Shown piece by piece: positions 50,216 through 58,639 of a DNA stretch of 64,000 nucleotides. The position numbers were made by a program, and so were the translations under genes. The stretch lies in contig NZ_CP069421.1 in the NCBI RefSeq assembly GCF_018118585.1, forward strand, positions 2,294,001-2,358,000, read 5' to 3'. The DNA comes from Aristaeella lactis. Its GTDB lineage: Bacteria; Bacillota; Clostridia; Christensenellales; Aristaeellaceae. Position 1 is the stretch's first letter, and each line of letters starts with the position of its first letter. Below the pieces are notes generated by a model that worked only from the letters and a program-made list of their open reading frames with translations, did not search any database and was not told the origin of the DNA.

Positions 50216-51509
50216 CCCCGCGAAAAGAACCAATGTATTTTTCAACCGGAGTTTCCGGCTTGTTTTCCTCGGCGCGCTGGTATCCGAACTCGGCGCGCTG
50301 CTTTACAGCTTTGCCGTCGGTTTCTATATCCTGCAGATCAGCAACAACAACGCCTTTCTCCAGGGCTTGTACCTGGCGCTGTGCGGTATTGCCCTTCTGG
50401 TCTTCACCCCGGTTGGCGGCGTGCTGGGCGACCGCTTCAACAAGGCAAAGATCATGTATGTCTGCGACTTTATCAAAGGCGGAATCATCATCCTTGCCAC
50501 GGTTTTGATGCTGCTCTTCCCGTCCGCCAACGCCCATATCGTGATCCTGTTCGTGCTGGGTATCCTGGGCAACATCATCAGCGGCATCTTCACCCCCGCT
50601 GCCGGTGCCATGCTGCCCCATATCGTGGAGAGTGAAAAGCTGCAGCAAGCCAACGCGTATTTCTCCATCAAGAGCTCTCTGGAGGGCATCGTGGGCGTTG
50701 TACTGGCCGGCATCCTGTACGCCGCCCTGCCAATCCACACGCTCTTCTTCATGGTCGGAGCCTGCTTCGTGGCTTCCGGCATCTCCGAAACCCTGATCCG
50801 CTATGAGCACATCCCGTCCGAAGGCCAGCTGACACTGCGGGCAGCCTTCAATGACATGAAGGACGGCCTGAACTACCTGAAGACCCGGAAAGCCATCCTG
50901 TCCCTGCTGGGAGCCATGCTGTTCATCAACTTCTTCTTTGCCCCCGTGGGAAGCAACTTCATCCCCTACTTTGTCCGGACGGACCTGGCCAGCGCCGGTT
51001 CCTACCTGCTGGATCATATCCTGACGCCTGAGCTCTGGTCCTCTGTGATCAGCGTTTGCATCGGTATCGGCTCCCTGGTCGGTGCCGCCATCCTCAGCGC
51101 CCGGAAGCCGGCTGAAAAATGCGGCCGCACCATCGGGGTCTGCCTGAGCGTTATCGCCTGCCTCATGATCTCCATGACGCTGATCTACTGGCTGGCTGTG
51201 GACCGCGGCAGCGCCATCAACACCTTCCTGATCGCCTTCTCCGCGGGCAGCCTGGTTCTCGGCCTGATGGTGGCCTGGATCAACGTCCCCGCCACCACCG
51301 TGATGATGCGTATTGTGGACCGGGACAAACTGAGCAAGGTCAACAGCATCACCAGCATCGGCTCCCAGGGTATGGTTCCGATCGCCTCTGTGCTTGCAGG
51401 TGCCGTGCTACAGTCCTTCGGCTCCACCGTGCTGCTGCTTGTCAGCACCTTGGGATTTGCCGTGACTGCTTTCCTGACCCTGGCCAACAAATCAGTGAAA
51501 GAAATTTGA
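50205..51509 (+). CDS. MFS transporter
   Basis: A 434-residue protein with ~12 membrane helices and the loop motif GGVLGDRFNKAK of the major facilitator family. Resembles MFS_3/macrolide-efflux-like exporters. The start is TTG at 50205 with AAGGAG ten nt upstream, overlapping the regulator gene. Coupling to a TPR regulator suggests inducible efflux. Substrate unknown. Confidence 0.88.
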   Translation: MNTNPAKRTNVFFNRSFRLVFLGALVSELGALLYSFAVGFYILQISNNNAFLQGLYLALCGIALLVFTPVGGVLGDRFNKAKIMYVCDFIKGGIIILATVLMLLFPSANAHIVILFVLGILGNIISGIFTPAAGAMLPHIVESEKLQQANAYFSIKSSLEGIVGVVLAGILYAALPIHTLFFMVGACFVASGISETLIRYEHIPSEGQLTLRAAFNDMKDGLNYLKTRKAILSLLGAMLFINFFFAPVGSNFIPYFVRTDLASAGSYLLDHILTPELWSSVISVCIGIGSLVGAAILSARKPAEKCGRTIGVCLSVIACLMISMTLIYWLAVDRGSAINTFLIAFSAGSLVLGLMVAWINVPATTVMMRIVDRDKLSKVNSITSIGSQGMVPIASVLAGAVLQSFGSTVLLLVSTLGFAVTAFLTLANKSVKEI

Positions 51510-51531
51510 CCAAACGGATCCGTTTGGTCAA
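51506..51531 (+). terminator. Palindromic hairpin at the end of the MFS gene
   Basis: TTGACCAAACGG followed by ATCCGTTTGGTCAA is a perfect 26-bp palindrome containing the TGA stop. No U-run; it may stabilise the transcript end. Confidence 0.55.
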
Positions 51532-51570
51532 TGCAGAATTATATATACTGGCAGTAACCCGAAACTAAGG

Positions 51571-51665
51571 GGGAACGATAGGGACGGTCCTTTTCGTTCC
51601 CCGTTTCTCTTTTATCAGCTTTTCATGTTAAAAAGGGAACGAAAAGGACCGTCCCTATCGTTCCC
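51571..51665. repeat. 31-bp perfect inverted repeat with GGGACGG core
   Basis: The left arm (51571-51601) starts GGGAACGATAGGGACGGTCC; the right arm (51635-51665) is its exact reverse complement. A 33-nt spacer contains CTTTTATCAGCTTTTCATG. Third member of the GGGACGG family in the window. Confidence 0.78.
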
Positions 51666-51747
51666 AACTGAGGCGGCAGGAAATGTTTCCTGCCGCTCTT
51701 GCTATTCAAACCAAAATGGCTTATGATGTGCCCGTGAGGTGTTGCTT

Positions 51748-51993
51748 ATGGAAACCCGGGTGGCTGTGCTGAGCATCATCGTGGAAAACGAGGATGCGGT
51801 CAGCGAACTGAACGAGCTGCTCCACCGTTTCGGAAAGTTTATCATCGGCCGGATGGGCCTCCCCTACCGGCAGAAAAACGTAAACATCATCTGCATCGCC
51901 ATCGACGCGCCCAATGATGAGATCAACGCCCTGACCGGGGCACTGGGCCGCATCCGGGGCATCACGGCCAAGGCCACTTATTCCAAGGTCTGA
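51748..51993 (+). CDS. TM1266-family iron-only hydrogenase system regulator
   Basis: An 81-residue ACT-like protein: METRVAVLSIIVENEDAVSE, FIIGRMGLPYRQKNVNIICI, and ALTGALGRIRGITAKATYSK. It is typical of small proteins encoded beside hydEFG. The start at 51748 follows GAGGTG. Regulation by ligand binding is suggested for the family but not established. Confidence 0.85.
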   Translation: METRVAVLSIIVENEDAVSELNELLHRFGKFIIGRMGLPYRQKNVNIICIAIDAPNDEINALTGALGRIRGITAKATYSKV

Positions 51994-52095
51994 TCCCCCA
52001 AAGAAACTGAATACTGTCCCACATCCCCTGACGCCGAAACTGACACTTGAGGCGAAAGACAAGATGGACCAGCCATAAAGGCACGCTTTTTGTGT

Positions 52096-52131
52096 ACCGC
52101 TGTACCCTTGTCTGAGGGACAGCGGTTTTTT
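52096..52131 (+). terminator. Terminator/attenuator between TM1266-like gene and hydF
   Basis: ACCGCTGT(A)CCCT pairs with AGGG-ACAGCGGT, followed by TTTTTT. hydF begins 18 bp later with no new promoter seen, so read-through must be regulated or a promoter lies in the leader. An upstream stem CGCC/GGCG (52032-52054) could belong to an alternative fold. Confidence 0.7.
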
Positions 52132-52149
52132 CATTGAAGAGGAGGAAGC

Positions 52150-53358
52150 ATGAGCCTGAACGAAACGCCGTCCGGCGAACGGACACACATCGGCTTTTTC
52201 GGCGCCCGCAATGCCGGAAAATCCAGCCTGGTCAATGCTGTGACCGGGCAGGAGCTTGCCGTGGTCTCGGACGTGAAGGGCACTACCACCGACCCGGTGC
52301 GCAAAGCCATGGAGCTGCTGCCCCTGGGTCCCGTGGTGATCATCGACACGCCGGGCTTTGACGACGAAGGCGCACTGGGCCTGGAGCGCGTGAAGAAGAC
52401 CCGGGAGATCCTTCGAACCTGTGATATCGCCGTACTGGTGGTGGACGCGGGCACCGGCATGAAGGAGACCGACCGGGAACTGGAAAGCCTGATCCGGGAA
52501 CGGAACATCCCCTTCCTGGTCGTCTGGAACAAAACAGACCTGGCCGCGGCGCAGCCCGCCCCGGAAGGCGCGGCGGAAGCCAGCAGCCTCACAGGCACCG
52601 GCATCACGGAGCTGAAGGAACGCCTTGCCCGTCTGGTTCCGGAAAAGGAAGAGCGGAAGCTCATCGGGGACCTGGTATCCCCCGGGGATCTGTGCGTGCT
52701 GGTCTGTCCCATTGACGAGTCCGCCCCCAAGGGTCGGCTGATCCTGCCCCAGCAGCAGGTGATCCGGGATCTGCTGGACCACGGTGCGCTGCCCCTGGTC
52801 TGCCGGGATACGGAACTGGAAACAGTGCTGAAAAAGCCCGGGATTTCCCCGGCCATGGTCATCACCGACAGCCAGGCCTTCAAAACCGTGAACGCCATTG
52901 TGCCGGACAGTATTCCCCTGACCTCCTTTTCCATCCTGATGGCCCGGTACAAAGGCTTCCTGGACACCGCGGTGGAAGGCATCAGCGCGGCAAAAGGCCT
53001 GCGGGACGGGGACAAGGTACTGCTGGCGGAAGGCTGCACCCATCACCGGCAGTGCAATGATATCGGTACAGTGAAGATCCCCCGGTGGCTACGGCAGTAT
53101 ACAGGCCGGGATCTCACAGTGGAAACCTGCTCCGGCCGGGAGTTTCCCGAGGATCTGTCCCCCTACCGGCTGGTGATCCACTGCGGGGGCTGCATGCTGA
53201 CGGAAAACGCCGTCCAGGCCCGGATGGCCCAGGCTGTCAGCCAGGGCATTCCCTTCACCAACTACGGTATCGCCATCGCCTTCATGACCGGCACGCTGGA
53301 GCGGAGCCTGCGGCTCTTCCCCGCGCTGCACAGTCTGCTGGAAGGAGGCTTGCCATGA
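52150..53358 (+). CDS. hydF: [FeFe]-hydrogenase maturation GTPase HydF
   Basis: A 402-residue protein: GTPase domain with G1 GARNAGKSSL, G3 DTPGFDD and G4 NKTD, then the Fe-S scaffold domain with EGCTHHRQCNDIG and HCGGCM cluster ligands. HydF assembles the 2Fe precursor and delivers it to hydrogenase. Start follows AAGAGGAGG. Overlaps hydE by ATGA. Confidence 0.97.
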   Translation: MSLNETPSGERTHIGFFGARNAGKSSLVNAVTGQELAVVSDVKGTTTDPVRKAMELLPLGPVVIIDTPGFDDEGALGLERVKKTREILRTCDIAVLVVDAGTGMKETDRELESLIRERNIPFLVVWNKTDLAAAQPAPEGAAEASSLTGTGITELKERLARLVPEKEERKLIGDLVSPGDLCVLVCPIDESAPKGRLILPQQQVIRDLLDHGALPLVCRDTELETVLKKPGISPAMVITDSQAFKTVNAIVPDSIPLTSFSILMARYKGFLDTAVEGISAAKGLRDGDKVLLAEGCTHHRQCNDIGTVKIPRWLRQYTGRDLTVETCSGREFPEDLSPYRLVIHCGGCMLTENAVQARMAQAVSQGIPFTNYGIAIAFMTGTLERSLRLFPALHSLLEGGLP

Positions 53359-54416
53359 CCGGACGGGAAAAAGCACTGGTCAGCAAACTGGAAAAGGAAT
53401 ACAGCCTTTCCGAAGCGGAATACGCGGAGCTGATCACCGGCAGGGACGGGGAAACCGCTTCCCGTCTGGCTGACCTGGCCGCCGCGAAGCGGAAAGCGGT
53501 CTTCGGAAACGCGGTCTACACCCGCGGACTCATCGAGATCAGCAGCATCTGCAAAAACAACTGCCTGTACTGCGGCATCCGCAGGGACAACGCAGAGGCG
53601 GAGCGCTACCGGCTGACGGAAGAGGAGATCCTCTCCTGCGCTGCCGAAGGCCATACCCTGGGTTTCCGCACCTTTGTGCTGCAGGGCGGCGAGGATCCGT
53701 ACTACACGGACGAGGTGCTGTGCGGCATCGTACGGAAGCTGAAGAAACAGCACCCGGACTGCGCGGTGACCCTTTCCATGGGCGAACGGAGCCCGGAAAG
53801 CTACCGGGCCCTGTATGAAGCCGGAGCGGACCGCTACCTGCTGCGGCATGAGACAGCGGACGCCGGACACTACGCGAAACTGCACCCGAAGGAAATGTCC
53901 TTTGACAACCGGATGCGCTGCCTGCGGGACCTGCGGGAAACCGGATACCAGGTGGGCTGCGGGTTCATGGTGGGTTCTCCCTTCCAGACCCCGGAAACGC
54001 TGGCCAAGGACCTGAAGTTTATCGAAACCTTCCGGCCGGAGATGTGCGGCATCGGCCCCTTCATCCCCCACCGGAACACACCCTTCCGGGATGAACCGGC
54101 CGGAACTCTGGAGCTGACGCTGTTCCTGCTTTCCGTGATCCGGCTGATCCTGCCGGAGGTCCTTCTGCCCGCCACTACGGCACTGGGCACTATCCATCCC
54201 CTGGGCCGGGAAATGGGCATCAGGGCGGGAGCCAATGTGGTCATGCCCAACCTGTCCCCCGTGGGCGTGCGGAAGAAATACGAACTGTATGACAACAAAA
54301 TCTGCACCGGTGAGGAATCGGCGCAGTGCCGGGGATGCCTGGAAGCCCGGATGACTTCCATCGGCTGTCACCTGGCGGTGGACCGGGGAGATGCCCCGGG
54401 ATGGAAAATCAACTGA
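53355..54416 (+). CDS. hydE: [FeFe]-hydrogenase maturation radical SAM protein HydE
   Basis: A 353-residue radical SAM enzyme with the cluster motif CKNNCLYCG, GGED loop and a C-terminal cysteine group (CRGCLEARMTSIGC). HydE acts on an Fe-cysteine complex to make the H-cluster precursor. Start follows GGAGG inside hydF; the operon continues with hydG 24 bp on. Confidence 0.96.
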   Translation: MTGREKALVSKLEKEYSLSEAEYAELITGRDGETASRLADLAAAKRKAVFGNAVYTRGLIEISSICKNNCLYCGIRRDNAEAERYRLTEEEILSCAAEGHTLGFRTFVLQGGEDPYYTDEVLCGIVRKLKKQHPDCAVTLSMGERSPESYRALYEAGADRYLLRHETADAGHYAKLHPKEMSFDNRMRCLRDLRETGYQVGCGFMVGSPFQTPETLAKDLKFIETFRPEMCGIGPFIPHRNTPFRDEPAGTLELTLFLLSVIRLILPEVLLPATTALGTIHPLGREMGIRAGANVVMPNLSPVGVRKKYELYDNKICTGEESAQCRGCLEARMTSIGCHLAVDRGDAPGWKIN

Positions 54417-54440
54417 AATCAAAGAAGAGGAGAGAGTGTC

Positions 54441-55889
54441 ATGGCTGTTTATGATCCGAAATCCCTGTGTGCTGACGAGTTCATCAACGACGAGGAAATC
54501 CGCGCCACGCTGGCCTATGCGGAAGAAAACAAGAACAATGTGGAACTGATCGACCGGATCCTGGAGAAAGCCCGGCCGGTGAAGAAAGGCAACGGCTGTA
54601 CCTGCGCGGGCCTGACCCACCGGGAGGCCTCCGTGCTGCTGGCCTGTGAGATCCCGGAGAAGATCGAAAAAATGTACGAGATCGCCGAGGAGATCAAGCT
54701 GGCCTTCTACGGCAACCGTATCGTGCTCTTCGCGCCGCTGTACCTTTCCAACTACTGCGTCAACGGCTGCCTTTACTGCCCCTATCACCTGAAAAACAAG
54801 CATATCGCCCGGAAAAAGCTGACCCAGGAAGAAGTCCGGGCGGAAGTCATCGCCCTGCAGGATATGGGCCACAAGCGGCTGGCCATTGAAGCGGGTGAGG
54901 ATCCGGTGAACAACCCCATCGAATACATCCTGGACTGCATCCATACCATCTACAGCGTGCATCACAAGAACGGCGACATCCGCCGGGTAAACGTGAACAT
55001 CGCCGCCACCACCGTGGAGGATTACCGGAAGCTGAAGGAAGCCGGTATCGGCACCTATATCCTGTTCCAGGAAACCTATCACAAGGAAAGCTACCTGAAA
55101 CTGCATCCCACCGGCCCCAAGCATGACTATAACTACCACACGGAAGCCATGGACCGGGCCATGGACGGCGGCATCGATGACGTGGGTCTGGGCGTCCTGT
55201 TCGGCCTGGAGCTGTATAAATACGAGTTTGCCGGCCTGATCATGCACGCGGAGCATCTGGAAGCGGTCCACGGCGTGGGCCCGCACACCATCAGCGTTCC
55301 CCGGGTCAAGCGGGCAGACGATATTGATCCGGATATGTTCGACAACGGCATCGATGATGACACCTTCACGAAGATCGCCGCCTGCATCCGCCTGGCGGTT
55401 CCCTATACCGGCATGATCGTTTCCACCCGTGAATCCGAGGAAGTCCGGAAACGCCTGCTGCAGGTGGGTATCTCCCAGGTCAGCGGCGCTTCCCGCACCT
55501 CCGTGGGCGGCTATACCCAGGAGGAGCGCCCCCACGATACGGAGCAGTTTGACGTTTCCGACCAGCGCACCCTGGACGAGGTCGTCCGCTGGCTGATGGA
55601 AACCGGGCACATCCCGTCCTTCTGCACCGCCTGCTACCGGGAGGGCCGGACCGGCGACCGGTTCATGAGCCTGTGCAAGAGCGGCCAGATCCTGAACTGC
55701 TGTCATCCCAACGCCCTGATGACCCTGGCGGAGTACCTGGAGGACTACGCCTCTCCGGAAACAAAGGAAGTCGGCTACCGGATGATCGCGGAAGAGCTGA
55801 AGCGGATCCCGAAGGAAAAGGTCCGGCAGATCGCGGAAGAGCATATCCGGGATATCCGCTCCTCCAACAGGCGGGACTTCCGGTTCTGA
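54441..55889 (+). CDS. hydG: [FeFe]-hydrogenase maturation radical SAM protein HydG
   Basis: A 482-residue tyrosine lyase with radical SAM motif CVNGCLYCPY and the C-terminal auxiliary cluster motif CTACYREGRTGDRFM. It makes the CO and CN ligands from tyrosine. Start follows AGAGGAGAG. The hydrogenase catalytic gene itself is not in the window. Confidence 0.97.
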   Translation: MAVYDPKSLCADEFINDEEIRATLAYAEENKNNVELIDRILEKARPVKKGNGCTCAGLTHREASVLLACEIPEKIEKMYEIAEEIKLAFYGNRIVLFAPLYLSNYCVNGCLYCPYHLKNKHIARKKLTQEEVRAEVIALQDMGHKRLAIEAGEDPVNNPIEYILDCIHTIYSVHHKNGDIRRVNVNIAATTVEDYRKLKEAGIGTYILFQETYHKESYLKLHPTGPKHDYNYHTEAMDRAMDGGIDDVGLGVLFGLELYKYEFAGLIMHAEHLEAVHGVGPHTISVPRVKRADDIDPDMFDNGIDDDTFTKIAACIRLAVPYTGMIVSTRESEEVRKRLLQVGISQVSGASRTSVGGYTQEERPHDTEQFDVSDQRTLDEVVRWLMETGHIPSFCTACYREGRTGDRFMSLCKSGQILNCCHPNALMTLAEYLEDYASPETKEVGYRMIAEELKRIPKEKVRQIAEEHIRDIRSSNRRDFRF

Positions 55890-55891
55890 AA

Positions 55892-55927
55892 AAAACAAGC
55901 CATCGGCTGCAAAAACCGATGGCTTGT
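55892..55927. terminator. Bidirectional terminator after hydG
   Basis: AACAAGCCATCGG (55892-55904) and CCGATGGCTTGTTT (55914-55927) form a long stem with A-tract and T-tract flanks, between convergent genes. Confidence 0.88.
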
Positions 55928-55961
55928 TTACTCAATGATCACAGGCGGTTATTCTTTCTGC

Positions 55962-56978
55962 CTATCGATATTTCTTTCCGTCCGGAATACGGTATACTTC
56001 CGACAGGCTTTCCTGCTTGACCTGCGTACGGAAATGCATTGTTCTCCGGCTTTCAACATGCCAGGCAGGAAACAGGCGTACCGTTGGAACAGACGGTTCC
56101 CCTTCCCCGGGCTCCATATAATACACGGGTGCGATCCGGTTCACCGTAAGGGTTTCTCCATACTCATGATGAACCGAGGCATGGTCGTCAGCAAACCGCC
56201 GGACAGCATCCTCAGCCAGCGCTTTTGCCTCCTGCGGAACACCATCACTGATCTTTTCAATAAGCCCGCCCATATCCAGATAAGCGATATCGGACTTTGT
56301 CAGTACGATCCTGACCTGCGGACTGATCCCGACCGGAATGCCTCCGATCTCCTGCCGGAACGAAAGATACCACGCGCCGATCCCATCCGGAAAAGAATCA
56401 AAGCAGTACAGTTTCATACCGGCATAGCGATCCTTCATTTCTTTCGTCAGGTCACGGATGGTCTCACCGGACAGCGGTACGGCCTGTTCAGGCACCAGAC
56501 CGCCAACATGCAGTTTTTCCAGGATCTGTTTGCTCCGTTCCTGCGCGTCCTGCAGCGGAAAAGGCGTTGTTTGCAGGGATTCTGCAGGGATTTCCGCGCC
56601 ATCAAGATAAGTTAGCAGCTGCGAATATCGTTCATAGTCCCGCGTGCCCATTGTGAGCGATTCTCCTGAAACAGTGAGCGTATAGCCGTCTTCATAAAAG
56701 TAATAGTCAATATCATCCCAGGCGCCTTCTTCAGACTGATAATGATCTGTTGAAATGATCCGGCCGTTATGACAGTCTTCCGGCCTGTATGTGGAAAAGT
56801 CCTTCAGTACCGCCTCATACTCATACAGCGGCTTGTCCACATTTTCCACGATCATATTCCCGTCCAGCCGGATATGATCCGGAAGCCCGACGGACAGCAG
56901 ATCCTCCCCGCAGCCCGCCGCCATGCAGGCAAAAAGCAAAAGCGTGATAACGCTGAACAGGATAAGTATCTTTTTCAT
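55962..56978 (-). CDS. Lipoprotein of unknown function
   Basis: A 338-residue protein with a lipoprotein signal (KKILILFSVITLLLFACMAAGC; lipobox MAAGC). The mature part is acidic with two similar-looking alpha/beta halves (EEGAWDDIDYYFYEDGYTLT, TVRLFPAWHVESRRTMHFRT). Attached outside the membrane. 39 bp downstream of another exported protein, probably one operon. No family recognised. Confidence 0.78.
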   Translation of the reverse strand: MKKILILFSVITLLLFACMAAGCGEDLLSVGLPDHIRLDGNMIVENVDKPLYEYEAVLKDFSTYRPEDCHNGRIISTDHYQSEEGAWDDIDYYFYEDGYTLTVSGESLTMGTRDYERYSQLLTYLDGAEIPAESLQTTPFPLQDAQERSKQILEKLHVGGLVPEQAVPLSGETIRDLTKEMKDRYAGMKLYCFDSFPDGIGAWYLSFRQEIGGIPVGISPQVRIVLTKSDIAYLDMGGLIEKISDGVPQEAKALAEDAVRRFADDHASVHHEYGETLTVNRIAPVYYMEPGEGEPSVPTVRLFPAWHVESRRTMHFRTQVKQESLSEVYRIPDGKKYR

Positions 56979-57017
56979 AAGTATGTTTCCCTCCCCCGGT
57001 TTTCATCCACGGAGGGA

Positions 57018-57869
57018 TTATCCGTTCCCGCCCACGCCGGTATCATATTCAACGTCTTCGATCACACCGGTCCGGACATTGATGATCACATAATAGGTTC
57101 CGTCTTTTTCCGTCGGGTTATCATGGAAGTCATAGGGATTCTCCGGATCGGGATCCTGAACCAGGAACAGCGTCCGCCAGTAACACGGAGTCCCGTCATC
57201 CTCCATTCCGTAGGACATCAGGGGATCCTCAACCTCGTCATATGTCATCATTCCTGCCTGTTCCGGGGTCAGCTGGTACTGCGTTGCAGCCGCTTCCAGG
57301 ATCATCCGGTCCAGTTCTTCCGCCGAATAGCGGGACTGATCCCGAGCCTGCCGTTTGGCGTTCATGAAAGTCTCATCATCCACCTCCGGCATCGGCTGTT
57401 CTTCCAAAACGAATCCGTTTTCCGCGTTGATCTTATCAATATAAGGCGTAAAGCCCTCCATGGACCAGATTTCCCGGTTTATCTCCACCATTTCTTTCAG
57501 TTGTTCCGTTCCCCAGGCAGCGGATTCAAAACCCTTTGACGTATCCTCTCCGTCATGGCTCCAGGTCACGTCCAGGACGGTGTCATCCTTCACCCGGACA
57601 TCGTAGCGTCCCAGTACAAAGGCCATGTCCTCCAGGCCCTCATAGGACATTGTTCCGGTACCGTCTCCGTTTTCATGAAACGCCGAGTTGAAATAGGACA
57701 GCATGTCAAAGGTGATCCCGTACCGGTCATACAGGGCTTTTTCCGCCGCGCTCCGCGCTTTTGCCCTGGCGGAAAAAACAAGTCCGGACGCGGATACTGC
57801 GGCCGCCAGCAAACATACAAGAACAAAGACTGCCACTCCGGCATAAAACCTTCTTCCGGGTTTATTCAT
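57018..57869 (-). CDS. Exported or membrane-anchored protein of unknown function
   Basis: A 283-residue protein with an N-terminal hydrophobic helix (about 9-33, VAVFVLVCLLAAAVSASGLV) that may anchor it. The outer part has FDMLSYFNSAFHENGDGTGT and ends with TYYVIINVRTGVIEDVEYDT, a PepSY-like pattern. Start follows GAGGAGG. Function unknown. Confidence 0.72.
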   Translation of the reverse strand: MNKPGRRFYAGVAVFVLVCLLAAAVSASGLVFSARAKARSAAEKALYDRYGITFDMLSYFNSAFHENGDGTGTMSYEGLEDMAFVLGRYDVRVKDDTVLDVTWSHDGEDTSKGFESAAWGTEQLKEMVEINREIWSMEGFTPYIDKINAENGFVLEEQPMPEVDDETFMNAKRQARDQSRYSAEELDRMILEAAATQYQLTPEQAGMMTYDEVEDPLMSYGMEDDGTPCYWRTLFLVQDPDPENPYDFHDNPTEKDGTYYVIINVRTGVIEDVEYDTGVGGNG

Positions 57870-57894
57870 TCAAAATCACCTCCTCTGATACAAA

Positions 57895-57933
57895 CGAATC
57901 AAAAACCGGTTTCCCTGCCGAAAGCAGGAAAAC
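57895..57933 (-). terminator. Terminator of the ABC-2 transporter operon
   Basis: CCGGTTTCCCTGC and GCAGGAAAACCGG pair with one mismatch (57905-57933); the minus strand continues TTTTTGATT. Confidence 0.7.
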
Positions 57934-57961
57934 CGGCCTGATCGTGTCTGTACCGCAGGAG

Positions 57962-58639
57962 TCATAACCCGAAATATTTCCTGTATTCCTCCTCCAGCGA
58001 TATCCCGGAATCCCGGTCAATCGTCCTGCATTCCGATCCATTCAGGAACATTGTCTGCGTATTAATGCTGCTGAGGAAATCCAGCACATGGCTGGAGATC
58101 AGCACGACCGCCCCGCATTCCTGCGCTTCCCGGATCCGGTCCTTGAGCATCAGCAGGCCCGAGGTGTCCAGACCGTTGGTCGGTTCATCCAGAAGCAGCA
58201 CCGGGGGCTCTCCCAGGAAAGCCAGGCACATGGTCACACGCTTCAGCATACCCTGGGAAAGAGCCCTGTTCTTTTTGTCCGCGAAGCCGGAAAGCTGGAA
58301 GGTCTCCAGCAAAGCCTCCACCTTTTCGTTTCCGGCAGGAAGGCCTTTCATCTGAAGCATATACAGAATTGTCTGCCGGGGTGTCAGGAAGCGGGGAACC
58401 GCAGGAAACTCCGGCATGTACCCGAAAAGCTCCCCTGCCGGATATACCACCGGCTGCCCGTTCCATGACACCTGACCGGCATCCGGTTCCAGAATTCCGG
58501 CAATACACTGCAGCAGCGTCGTTTTGCCCACTCCGTTGGGACCCACGATCCCGGTAACAGTTCCTTCCTGCGCACAGAAGGAAACAGCGTCCACACCGGA
58601 CTGCCCGTATTTTTTGGTTATTCCCTCTATCTTCAGCAT
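57962..58639 (-). CDS. ABC transporter ATP-binding protein
   Basis: A 225-residue ATPase: Walker A GPNGVGKTT, signature-like ALSQGMLKRVTMCLAFL, Walker B VLLLDEPTNGLD and H-loop region LISSHVLDFL. Start MLKIEGITKKYG follows GGGGGAGAAG. The 7-bp overlap with the permease gene shows they work together, as in CcmA/NatA-type ABC-2 exporters. Confidence 0.93.
   Translation of the reverse strand: MLKIEGITKKYGQSGVDAVSFCAQEGTVTGIVGPNGVGKTTLLQCIAGILEPDAGQVSWNGQPVVYPAGELFGYMPEFPAVPRFLTPRQTILYMLQMKGLPAGNEKVEALLETFQLSGFADKKNRALSQGMLKRVTMCLAFLGEPPVLLLDEPTNGLDTSGLLMLKDRIREAQECGAVVLISSHVLDFLSSINTQTMFLNGSECRTIDRDSGISLEEEYRKYFGL

Noticed and set aside
51994-52131. Known riboswitch before hydF
   Set aside because: No match to the conserved cores of riboswitch classes I could recall; only a generic hairpin and terminator are visible.
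53262-55898. 878-codon minus-strand frame across hydE and hydG
   Set aside because: It is the antisense of two highly conserved genes; high GC keeps the frame open.
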